Positions 14,932 to 22,853 of a stretch of 36,122 nucleotides of DNA are shown one piece after another. The notes under the pieces are model-generated. The model saw nothing but the letters and a program-made list of their open reading frames with translations. It ran no database searches and was not told the origin of the DNA. This DNA comes from an uncultured Prevotella sp. (lineage in GTDB: Bacteria > Bacteroidota > Bacteroidia > Bacteroidales > Bacteroidaceae), in assembly GCA_905236165.1 (NCBI GenBank), contig CAJOOC010000022.1:1-36122 (forward strand), written 5' to 3'. How positions within the stretch are numbered: the stretch's first letter is position 1; every line of letters begins with the position of its first letter. A program made the translations under genes and the position numbers.

Positions 14932-17643
14932 ATGAAGAGGATAGCAGTCATACTTACCGTTTTCAACCGACGGGAAAAGACCGTCAGCTGCCTCAAGCAC
15001 CTCATTGAGGCTGCTGAGGCTGCCGCCGGGCTTGTTAGCATCTCCGTGTTCCTCACTGACGACGGCTGCACGGACGGCACCGCCGAGGCCGTCCAATCTT
15101 TTTGCAGGGATTTGGAATCGTCTTTTTGCAGGGATTTGCAATCCCCGCTCCTCCACATCGTGCAGGGCGACGGCACCCTCTACTGGGCGGGAGGCATGAG
15201 GAAGGCGTGGCAGGCTGCCATCGACAGCGACACCACTTGGGACTACTACCTGCTCATCAACGACGACACCTATTTATATAATAATGTGTTCCCACAGCTC
15301 ATCGAGGCTATCGAGTATGGCTACAGCCAGACGGGCCGCTACGGCATGGCGTCGGGGATCACCTGTCAGCCGGGACGACCGGAGGAAATAACCTACGGCG
15401 GGCTGAATTTCGTCAACAAGACCAAGGGACGGCAGGAGCTGGTGAAGCCCACGGGAACACCGCAGCGCATAGACATGACCCATGCCAACATCTTGCTGGT
15501 TCACCACACGGTGGTCGATGAGATAGGCATCTTCCACAAGGGCTACCGCCACAGTTGTGCCGACAACGACTACAGCATGACGGCCGCACGTCACGGACTG
15601 CCCGTCTATTCCACCTCAATGGTCTGTGGGGAATGTGAGCGCGACCATTCATCCCTGAAAGAACAAGCACAACAGCTGGTGCGGATGTCGCTTGCAGAAA
15701 GGAAGAAATACGTGAACGCTCCCCTGCACTGCGACAGTGACTATCTGCTGCTCGTGCGCCGCAACATGCCCCTGCGATACCCTATGGCTCGCCTCATGCG
15801 TGCCATAAGACTCTACCTGCCAAAAGTGTATTACCACATTACCAATTTCAGGGGAGTCTATAAAATGGTCAATGGCCAAAGGTCAATGGTCAAAGGCCTT
15901 CTGCTTCTGCTTTCGTCATTGTCTGCCGAGGCGGCTCCCTTTGTCTTCACCATTGACAGCCAGGAGAAGTTCGGCCAGATGAACGCGGTGCTGACCAAGG
16001 CCATCGCCGAGGGTGAGACCGATATCGTCATGGACATTACGAAGGGCGTGTATTATTTCCGTGAGAATCACTTGCTCCGCCGAAGCGACCGCAGCCCCGA
16101 CGTGTCAGTAACCATACAGGGACACGACGCCGTGCTCATAGCCGACGGCAACGACTATAGCAACTCTCAACTCTCAAATCTCAACCCGAACGCTGCCTTC
16201 ATCGACACCAGCAGTCTGACTGCTTTCGACTTCTGGGACGACTGCCGCTATGCAGAGGGCTTGGTGGAGGTCGTCGACAAGGAGGCAAAGCTCTGCCGGC
16301 TGCCCGTCTCAACTCCCCTCTCCTTCGGGGAGGGGTCGGGGGAGAGGTCCGTTCAAGGGGATTTGCAATCCCCGCTTTACATCAACATCCCTCAATGGTT
16401 CTACAGCAGCACCTACAAGGTGGAAAAGGCCGAGGAGAGCTATCTCTATTTCACTGTGCCTAACTTGAAGTATGTCGAGCGCAAAGAGCGCAGCGACTAC
16501 AACGTGAACTACGACTACCTCATCGGTGGACAGAACATCCGCTTCAGGCTCTGGAATCCTTCCCAATGGGGCAGTTCCAAACTGCCCTCCCATCGGGAGG
16601 GGACAGGGGTAGGTGCCTTACACGAATGTAGGGTGACCTGTTTCCTGAACTGTGACAAGTCGTGCTACAAGACCTTCGCCCTCTCAGGACTTCACTTCCT
16701 GGGCAACAGAAACGGCACCTCCCTCATCAAGCTCGACAGCGTCGAGACAGACAGCTTCAGCATCAGCGATTGTCGCTTCGAAGCCATCAAGAGCTATGTG
16801 CTGTGGGCCAACCGTTCGCCCAGCGTCAGCTTCAGCAAGAACCGTGTGGAGCATTGCAACAATGTCGTTCTCTCCTCCAACTCCTGTGCAGAAACACGCG
16901 TCGTCGGCAACACGTTCCGCGACTGCGGAGAGAACATGATGCAGACGTTTTGCGTGAACTGCAAGGGCAAGGACTACTACATCGCCCACAACAAATTCTG
17001 CAATTACGGCTATGCGGCTGTGGGGCTCGGCATCTGGCTCGGGCATGAGAAGGAACAGGAGTCGTCGGGCATCGTGGAGTATAACGAGATTTGGCTCGAC
17101 CCCGACTATATCGCCCACAAAGAGCGGTTCACGCTGCAGGACACGGGAGCCATCTATCTCTGGCCGAAGAACGACGACGTCACCATTCGCTATAACTATA
17201 TCCACGATATCGACGGCATGTGCCTCAACCGTGGAATATTCTGCGACGACGGAGCCAGCCACTTCAGCGTTTATGGCAACGTCATCATCAACGTCGTCAA
17301 CAGCTATAGCATCGAGTCGCGCAACTGTGAGAACAAACTCTCAGGCGCTAACACGGATATACGGATAGAACACAACATCGTAGACCGCGCCATCAAGTTC
17401 GAGGGCAGCTCCAAGGGCGACAACCATTGCGTCGTCTCCGGCAACGTGATGCTCTGCAGGGAAGGAGAACCGCCGCCCGCAAACGTCTATTCCCGGCTGA
17501 CTACCGAAAGTCCTGACCGGCAAATTCCCTTCTACGGCCACGACCCAGATGGAATCATCGTCAGCCGTCAGCAAATGGAACAGCTCAGGAAACTGCCGCA
17601 TTACAACAATGCAATAAAAGCCGCAAAGTGGCGTTATAAATAA
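14932..17643 (+). CDS. Family 2 glycosyltransferase fused in frame to a beta-helix protein
   Basis: An open frame of 903 codons joining two unlike proteins. Residues 1-311 are a rhamnosyltransferase-like GT2 (MKRIAVILTVFNRREKTVSC, SVFLTDDGCTDGT, YLLINDDTYLYNN). Residues about 319-335 (MVKGLLLLLSSLSAEA) look like a complete signal peptide, and 336-903 form a right-handed parallel beta-helix with repeated N.F/N.I strands (VEYNEIWLD, IRYNYIHDIDG, RIEHNIVDRA). The join is a 14-bp direct repeat (15868-15895). Either one membrane-anchored protein is made, or translation restarts at ATG 15865 or 15886; GGGGAG lies just before 15865. Palindromes and a 24-bp duplication interrupt both halves in frame. 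The start at 14932 fits the GT2 N-terminus; the frame is open back to a GTG at 14812. The beta-helix may be a lyase or epimerase; its reaction is unknown. Confidence 0.85.
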   Translation: MKRIAVILTVFNRREKTVSCLKHLIEAAEAAAGLVSISVFLTDDGCTDGTAEAVQSFCRDLESSFCRDLQSPLLHIVQGDGTLYWAGGMRKAWQAAIDSDTTWDYYLLINDDTYLYNNVFPQLIEAIEYGYSQTGRYGMASGITCQPGRPEEITYGGLNFVNKTKGRQELVKPTGTPQRIDMTHANILLVHHTVVDEIGIFHKGYRHSCADNDYSMTAARHGLPVYSTSMVCGECERDHSSLKEQAQQLVRMSLAERKKYVNAPLHCDSDYLLLVRRNMPLRYPMARLMRAIRLYLPKVYYHITNFRGVYKMVNGQRSMVKGLLLLLSSLSAEAAPFVFTIDSQEKFGQMNAVLTKAIAEGETDIVMDITKGVYYFRENHLLRRSDRSPDVSVTIQGHDAVLIADGNDYSNSQLSNLNPNAAFIDTSSLTAFDFWDDCRYAEGLVEVVDKEAKLCRLPVSTPLSFGEGSGERSVQGDLQSPLYINIPQWFYSSTYKVEKAEESYLYFTVPNLKYVERKERSDYNVNYDYLIGGQNIRFRLWNPSQWGSSKLPSHREGTGVGALHECRVTCFLNCDKSCYKTFALSGLHFLGNRNGTSLIKLDSVETDSFSISDCRFEAIKSYVLWANRSPSVSFSKNRVEHCNNVVLSSNSCAETRVVGNTFRDCGENMMQTFCVNCKGKDYYIAHNKFCNYGYAAVGLGIWLGHEKEQESSGIVEYNEIWLDPDYIAHKERFTLQDTGAIYLWPKNDDVTIRYNYIHDIDGMCLNRGIFCDDGASHFSVYGNVIINVVNSYSIESRNCENKLSGANTDIRIEHNIVDRAIKFEGSSKGDNHCVVSGNVMLCREGEPPPANVYSRLTTESPDRQIPFYGHDPDGIIVSRQQMEQLRKLPHYNNAIKAAKWRYK
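15097..15144. repeat. 24-bp tandem duplication inside the GT2 domain
   Basis: Two 24-bp copies (15097-15120 and 15121-15144, two mismatches) encode SFCRDLES and SFCRDLQS. The second copy runs into a palindrome, GGGATTTGCAATCCC (15131-15145). The 19-bp stretch 15131-15149 recurs exactly at 16358-16376 in the same gene. Confidence 0.85.
15868..15895. repeat. 14-bp direct repeat at the glycosyltransferase/beta-helix junction
   Basis: GTCAATGGCCAAAG (15868-15881) and GTCAATGGTCAAAG (15882-15895) are adjacent. They lie exactly between the GT2 domain and the signal-peptide-like segment and carry two of the possible internal starts nearby (15865 overlaps the edge, 15886 is inside). Confidence 0.85.
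16315..16376. repeat. Two adjacent palindromes inside the beta-helix domain
   Basis: CCCCTCTCC-TTC-GGGGAGGGG at 16315-16335 is followed by GGGATTTGCAATCCC at 16358-16372. Together they encode a low-complexity insert (PLSFGEGSGERSVQGDLQSP) that does not look like the surrounding beta-helix. Confidence 0.8.
16569..16601. repeat. Paired palindromes inside the beta-helix domain
   Basis: GGGCAGTT-CCA-AACTGCCC (16569-16587) overlaps CCCTCCC-ATC-GGGAGGG (16585-16601). They encode WGSSKLPSHREGTG, again an in-frame insert. Confidence 0.8.
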
Positions 17644-17658
17644 AATAATATAGCAAAA

Positions 17659-18711
17659 ATGGAAAAAAAGAAAGAATCAGATATTATAGATTTACGGCTG
17701 GTGTTCCGAAGCATCTGGGCGCGCAAGATGCTCTTCGTCAAAGTCCTTCCCATCGTTTTCGTGCTCTCATGCCTCTACATCATTTGTATCCCCCGCACCT
17801 ATACCACCTCCTGCAAGCTGGCGCCAGAGGTGAACAATGCACCCGGAGGTGGAGCCCTTGGTTCACTGGCCAGCAACCTGGGTATCGATTTCACTCAGAT
17901 TGAGACCGGCGATGCCATCACGCCCATGCTTTACCCAGACCTCATGGAGGACAACAAGTTTGTAGTTGACTTATTCAAAGTCAAAGTGAAGAAATTAGAT
18001 GGCAGCGTGGAAACGACCTACGACGAATACCTTCGACATCATCAGGACAGCCCGTGGTGGTCCAGTGGCATAAGATGGTTTAAAAGCCTGTTTAAGTCAA
18101 AGAAAGACGATGGTCTTGGAACGGGGCAGGTCGAGCCCAGTCCCTACATCCTCTCCAAGGATGACAATGATTTGTGTAATGCAATCCGCGGCAACATACA
18201 GTTTTCCATGGACAAAAAGACAGGTGTCATCAGTATTCTCGTAGATGACCAAGACCCGCTTATATGCAAGACCTTGGCCGACTCTGTGAGCATCCACCTG
18301 CAACAGTTCATCACCGAATACCGAACTAACAAGGCTCGCACCGACCTGAAATTCTATGAGAAGCTCACCCATGACGCCAAAGTAGAGTACGACAGCGTGA
18401 GACGGAAGTTCAATGCCCTTGTAGATGCCAACCAGAACGTAATCCTGCAGCGATACAAGTCGAAGCAGGATGACATAGAAAACGAGATGATTCTTAAGTT
18501 CAACACGTACACTTCACTAAATACCCTTTTACAGCAGTCCATCAGTAAAGTCCAGGAGCGCACACCCGTTTTCACCGTGCTTAAAGGCGCTGATATGCCA
18601 CAGAAAGCGTCCAAGCCGAAACGCATGATTTTTGTTTTGGGTATGTGTGTCTGTGCAACTCTTGTAATAGCTATCTACATTGTGAGAAAAGATTTTCGTT
18701 TTTCTTTCTAA
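17659..18711 (+). CDS. Wzz-like chain-length determinant protein
   Basis: 350-residue inner-membrane protein with the Wzz/PCP architecture: a short cytosolic N-terminus, a membrane span at about 26-46, a large periplasmic part with coiled-coil-prone helices (about 215-290), and a C-terminal span at about 323-342. YTTSCKLAPEV and GALGSLASNLGI are typical of the Bacteroidetes Wzz group. No kinase domain follows, unlike Wzc. It should govern chain length together with Wzy. It is 15 bp downstream of the fusion gene and opens a run of tightly packed + strand genes to 24052. Confidence 0.85.
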   Translation: MEKKKESDIIDLRLVFRSIWARKMLFVKVLPIVFVLSCLYIICIPRTYTTSCKLAPEVNNAPGGGALGSLASNLGIDFTQIETGDAITPMLYPDLMEDNKFVVDLFKVKVKKLDGSVETTYDEYLRHHQDSPWWSSGIRWFKSLFKSKKDDGLGTGQVEPSPYILSKDDNDLCNAIRGNIQFSMDKKTGVISILVDDQDPLICKTLADSVSIHLQQFITEYRTNKARTDLKFYEKLTHDAKVEYDSVRRKFNALVDANQNVILQRYKSKQDDIENEMILKFNTYTSLNTLLQQSISKVQERTPVFTVLKGADMPQKASKPKRMIFVLGMCVCATLVIAIYIVRKDFRFSF

Positions 18712-18742
18712 TCCCAAATAGGGGAAAGAAATAGAGGGGCAA

Positions 18743-20086
18743 ATGCATATAGTTCGTTTTCTGTCTAAACACTTTCATCTTTCAGATACTAAAGGCGCTA
18801 TTGCTCAAAATCTCTTTTGGGCTGTGACGGGCAAAATTGTCAATCTGATAGGAGGCCTTTTGGTGGGTATCATAGTGGCGCGTTATCTTGGTCCCGAACA
18901 ATATGGAATGATGAGCTATGTGGTGAGCTATGTTTTTCTATTTCAAACCCTTACCCTATTTGGTCTTGATTCAATTGAAGTTCGCGAGGAAGCTCGTTCC
19001 CAAGTGCCTTACCAGACTGTAATAGGCACTGCTTTCGGCTTAAAAGTAATGTTTGGCGTGTTCTTCTTTGCCCTAAGCGTCCTAACTTCATGGCTCATGG
19101 AGGCCGATGGGTTTACCACAGTTCTTGTGGCCATATACTCCCTATCCATCATCCTTAATACGCTGATAGTTATCCGTAACTATTTCACTGCTATTGTTCA
19201 AAACGAATATGTTGTTAAGGCCGAGATCAGCCGCACTCTTATAGGCATTGCCATTAAGGGCTTCCTGCTCTTTGTTCATGCTCCGTTACTGTGGTTTGTC
19301 GTTGCATATATGTTTGACTATGTGCTCCTTGGCACTGGTTATATCATGGCCTATCATGCCAAAGTGGGACGTATACGCCAATGGAACTTCGACCGTCAGT
19401 ACGCCCGTTTCCTTATTCATGAATCATTTCCTCTATTGCTTACCAGCGCTGCAGTTATCATCTACCAGCGCATAGACCAAGTAATGATAGGTACGATGAT
19501 AGACAAACAGTCTGTGGGCTTTTTCTCCGTGGCTGCCAAGTTCACTGAGGTACTGGTGTTTCTGCCAATGATTCTCGCTCATACCATTGCTCCGGTGCTC
19601 GTCCGTGTTCGTGAGCGTAGTGAGGCCGACTACTTCATGAAGGCTCAGCAGTTCATGAATCTTTCGTTCTGGCTGTCGTTGATAGCAGCGGCTTTTGTCT
19701 CCATTCTGGCTTATTGGTTGATACGTTTTACTTTCGGCGAAGCATATTTGCCAGCTGTGGCAGTGTTGCAGGTCATGGCTTTCAAGGCCGCAAGTGTGGC
19801 ATTGTCGAATACTGCCGGTACGATGCTCATTGCTGAAGGGCTGCAACGTTGGGCCATCTTGCGCGATGGTCTGGGCTGTGTAGTCTGTGTGACTCTCAAC
19901 TACTTGTTGCTTCCGCGTTATGGGGTAATGGCAGCTGCCTTCGTCTCCATTGCCAGCAATGTGGCGGCAGGCTATCTGGCAGATGCCATTATTCCTGCAT
20001 ATCGCCATTTGTTTGTGTGCCAGACAAAGGCAGTGTTGCTGGGCTGGAAGGATATATTGCGAGCAAAACACATTCTTGGAAAGTAA
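18743..20086 (+). CDS. wzx: Second Wzx-like polysaccharide flippase
   Basis: 447-residue, about 12-14 span membrane protein of the RfbX/MATE-like flippase group. The N-terminal NLFWAVTGKIVNLIGGLLVG and IIVARYLGPEQYGMMSYVVS blocks are diagnostic. It moves lipid-linked repeat units across the inner membrane. It is only distantly similar to the flippase at 8524-9993, so it is not a duplicate. From here to about 23 kb the DNA is visibly richer in A and T than the genes before it. The stop codon overlaps the next gene's ATG by one base. Confidence 0.9.
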   Translation: MHIVRFLSKHFHLSDTKGAIAQNLFWAVTGKIVNLIGGLLVGIIVARYLGPEQYGMMSYVVSYVFLFQTLTLFGLDSIEVREEARSQVPYQTVIGTAFGLKVMFGVFFFALSVLTSWLMEADGFTTVLVAIYSLSIILNTLIVIRNYFTAIVQNEYVVKAEISRTLIGIAIKGFLLFVHAPLLWFVVAYMFDYVLLGTGYIMAYHAKVGRIRQWNFDRQYARFLIHESFPLLLTSAAVIIYQRIDQVMIGTMIDKQSVGFFSVAAKFTEVLVFLPMILAHTIAPVLVRVRERSEADYFMKAQQFMNLSFWLSLIAAAFVSILAYWLIRFTFGEAYLPAVAVLQVMAFKAASVALSNTAGTMLIAEGLQRWAILRDGLGCVVCVTLNYLLLPRYGVMAAAFVSIASNVAAGYLADAIIPAYRHLFVCQTKAVLLGWKDILRAKHILGK

Positions 20087-21378
20087 TGATATACATTCCG
20101 TTCTTATTTTTCAGTATTCTGACAGTCTATTTGTGGAACAAGCACAAAGGAATGGATGTCTGTGTCTACATGTCAGGGCTTTATGCTTTTACTGCGTTTT
20201 TGTGTATAGTAGTTGTACTGGGAGAACTGGCCGGAGATGGTGGTGTGATGTTTGATGAGTTTATCATGGAGATTTCGCCTGTACCCACGGTGCTTTATTG
20301 CTTGTTCATCACTATTGGAATAATGCCCTTTTCCTTGCTATACAAGAAGGACCTCAAGAAAATAACAAATAAGAATCCCACCATTACGATGGCGCTCAGC
20401 ATTTTTCTTATTTGCATAGCATTTCTGAATCTTTATTTGGTGGCGGGTTCAACAATGGAAATTCTGTCAGGTGACCTTCGTTCAGTCAGATTGGAACACG
20501 GTAGAGGACTTGAGTCTCCTGCTGATATTAAGGCACAGAGCTTGCCATATATCATCGGCTTCCTCAACTATTTTAAGGTGTCAACACTATTGGCGCTGCC
20601 ATTATTCTTCTATTATATATGTTTTGAGAAAAAGCCTTGGTGGTTTTTGTCACTATTGTTGTTTGCATCCTTGAGTTTACCCATATATGGCATTCAGTCG
20701 GTCGATCGCACAGAGATAGTGTTTTTTGGTATGATGTTCATATCCTGCCTGATTCTGTTTCATCAATATCTTTCAAAGAAGATAAAGAGAATACTGAATT
20801 TATCCCTCATACCTTTTGCGTTAGCCTCTGTCGTTTACTTAGGAGCGGTGACTGAGGCACGCTTTGGCGACAGAGAAAGTGGATCCTCGGGTGGTTTGGT
20901 GCAATATGGCGGCCAGAATTTCTTGAATTTCTGTTTTTTCTGGGAGATGGGAGATTTCAATTACATTACCACTGAGCGAGAGTTTCCTCTTTACAACCAT
21001 TTTGTTCTTCATAAAGACAACAATGCTGACCGTCGTGAGGAAAGATCTGGTCAACAAGGCTTTTTCATGAGTGTGTTTGCATCATATATAGGTGATGTGA
21101 TGCTTGACCTCTCCCCAATAGGCATGGTTATCTGGTGTCTTTGCTTCTTCGTGATTTCAATGCTTGTGTTTAAAAAGCCTCACAGGGAAGAACTGACTCT
21201 TGGTGAATATCTCTTTTTCTTCTACCTCTCGGCTATCCCGATTTTTGGTATATTCTATTACCGTTACATGAGCTTTCATTACACGTTCATGCTTATTGTT
21301 GTATTATTCGTGTACATTACTGACAAATACAAATTTATTTATTCCAGACCTGAAGAAGAATCTGCAACAGACTTATGA
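20086..21378 (+). CDS. Second O-antigen polymerase-like protein (Wzy-like)
   Basis: 430-residue protein with about ten membrane spans and a polar periplasmic loop near residues 255-330 (GGLVQYGGQNFLNFCFFWE within it), as in oligosaccharide repeat-unit polymerases. The frame is open further upstream, but the ATG at 20086 sits in a TAATG overlap with the flippase stop and starts with a membrane span (MIYIPFLFFSILTVYLW), so it is the chosen start. It directly follows its likely partner Wzx and overlaps the next gene by 4 bp (ATGA). Confidence 0.85.
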   Translation: MIYIPFLFFSILTVYLWNKHKGMDVCVYMSGLYAFTAFLCIVVVLGELAGDGGVMFDEFIMEISPVPTVLYCLFITIGIMPFSLLYKKDLKKITNKNPTITMALSIFLICIAFLNLYLVAGSTMEILSGDLRSVRLEHGRGLESPADIKAQSLPYIIGFLNYFKVSTLLALPLFFYYICFEKKPWWFLSLLLFASLSLPIYGIQSVDRTEIVFFGMMFISCLILFHQYLSKKIKRILNLSLIPFALASVVYLGAVTEARFGDRESGSSGGLVQYGGQNFLNFCFFWEMGDFNYITTEREFPLYNHFVLHKDNNADRREERSGQQGFFMSVFASYIGDVMLDLSPIGMVIWCLCFFVISMLVFKKPHREELTLGEYLFFFYLSAIPIFGIFYYRYMSFHYTFMLIVVLFVYITDKYKFIYSRPEEESATDL

Positions 21379-22286
21379 AGATATACGCCATAATAGTTAC
21401 CTATAATGCCATGCGGCGGGGCTGGATAGACCGCTGTCTGCTGAGCCTTCAGGCCAGCACCATTCCTGTTACGGCCATAGTGATAGACAATCTCTCTACC
21501 GATGGAACGCGCGAGCATGTCTCCGCTCATTACCCCGATGTAGTATGGCTGCCTCAGGAGAGAAATCTCGGCTTCGGCCAGGCTAACAACATTGGTCTGA
21601 AATATGCGTTGGACAACAATGCCGACTATGCTATGCTTCTGAATCAAGACGCATCCATCGCTCCTGAGGCGCTCGCTCATCTGGTAAGTGCTTGCGATGG
21701 CGAGTCGCTGTATTCCCCTTTGCAACTTAATGGGCAAGGAACAGACTTCGATAAGATGTTCGGCAACTACACCATGCGAAAGCTTGACAACGGCTTGCTG
21801 TCCGACCTCCTCGTTATCAAGCAGTTGAAACCGGCATATCCTTCGGGCGAATTTGCTGCCGCTTGTTGGTTTATGCCAGCAAACCTTATCAGAAAGATTG
21901 GAGGCTTCAATCCTTTGTTCTTTCAATATGGGGAGGATAGGAATTATTATCAGAGAATGGCTTTCCATAATGTTAAATCTTATGTGGTACCTGAAGCAAC
22001 GATGTTTCATGACAGGGAGCTGCACGGAAACATAAAGGTTTTCAATAAGAACCTTCTTTATAATAACGTTCTCTTGACTGTTAGCAATGTGAATCTGAAT
22101 TGTTTATCACGAGTTAAAATGCTTATCGCGATATTGGTTAATTGCTATGTCCATGAATTACCGCGTCGGCAGTATCGTGTAGGGGCCTTTGCTACAGTCC
22201 TTTTTAGAATTGCCTCGTGCATGGGAAGTATTAGGAAATCCATTAAGCAGGAAAAAAGTGTTGGACTTAATTGGTTGGCAAAATAG
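21375..22286 (+). CDS. Family 2 glycosyltransferase, rhamnosyltransferase-like
   Basis: 303-residue GT-A protein of the WbbL-like group: IYAIIVTYNAMRRGWIDRCL, then VIDNLSTDGTREHV, NLGFGQANNIGLKYAL and YAMLLNQDASI (NQDA as the metal-binding DXD variant). FFQYGEDRNYYQRMAFHNVK is the conserved catalytic-base region (ED). The donor may be dTDP-rhamnose or another deoxysugar, but no rml genes are in the window. It starts in the stop of the polymerase gene. Confidence 0.9.
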   Translation: MKIYAIIVTYNAMRRGWIDRCLLSLQASTIPVTAIVIDNLSTDGTREHVSAHYPDVVWLPQERNLGFGQANNIGLKYALDNNADYAMLLNQDASIAPEALAHLVSACDGESLYSPLQLNGQGTDFDKMFGNYTMRKLDNGLLSDLLVIKQLKPAYPSGEFAAACWFMPANLIRKIGGFNPLFFQYGEDRNYYQRMAFHNVKSYVVPEATMFHDRELHGNIKVFNKNLLYNNVLLTVSNVNLNCLSRVKMLIAILVNCYVHELPRRQYRVGAFATVLFRIASCMGSIRKSIKQEKSVGLNWLAK

Positions 22287-22289
22287 ATT

Positions 22290-22853
22290 ATGAAAGGCTT
22301 TGTCAAAAAAATACAACAATTATTGTATTCATTTTTCCCTTATGTTGTATTCCTTCTCCTAAGAAATAAAAAAATAAAAGAAGAACTATACGTCTGGGGA
22401 AAGATACTGAGAATTAAAGAGTCTAATAGCTTGTTTCTTTTCTCCTGGCTGTTCTTCCAGCTAAGAGAATATCGAAGTGTTTTCTATTACCGCATTGGAG
22501 GTTTGTCAAGGCTTTTCCGTTGGTATGCACCTGGTCAATACGCCCTATTCTTTGGGTGTGCAAATATTGGGAACGGACTTGTCTTACATCATGGCTATTC
22601 TACGATACTACACATGGAAAGATGCGGTGACAATTGTCAGATATGGCAAAACGTAACTGTGGGTGTTGCGCATAACGGAGGTCCAAGACCCGTGATTGGG
22701 AACAATGTACAGATTTGTACTGGGGCCATTGTCTTGGGAGGCATACATATAGGTGACAATGTTATTATTGGGGCAGGCTCTATTGTCGTAAAGGATGTAC
22801 CAGATAACGTTGTTGTCGTTGGGAATCCTGCTCATATATTGAAAGAAAGATGA
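22290..22853 (+). CDS. Serine-acetyltransferase-like hexapeptide acyltransferase
   Basis: 187 residues. The N-terminal third is hydrophobic and basic (QQLLYSFFPYVVFLLL). The C-terminal half is a CysE-type left-handed beta-helix: LVLHHGYSTILHMERCGDNC, QNVTVGVAHNGGPRPVIGNN and VIIGAGSIVVKDVPDNVVVV. The central H-H-G motif supplies the catalytic histidine in CysE relatives. In this context it more likely acetylates a sugar than serine. The gene is notably AT-rich. It lies 3 bp after the previous stop and overlaps the next gene by 4 bp. Confidence 0.85.
   Translation: MKGFVKKIQQLLYSFFPYVVFLLLRNKKIKEELYVWGKILRIKESNSLFLFSWLFFQLREYRSVFYYRIGGLSRLFRWYAPGQYALFFGCANIGNGLVLHHGYSTILHMERCGDNCQIWQNVTVGVAHNGGPRPVIGNNVQICTGAIVLGGIHIGDNVIIGAGSIVVKDVPDNVVVVGNPAHILKER

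Noticed and set aside
19849-20085. Upstream extension of the second polymerase
   Set aside because: It lies inside the flippase gene in another frame; the TAATG overlap at 20086 is a natural coupled start followed by a membrane span.
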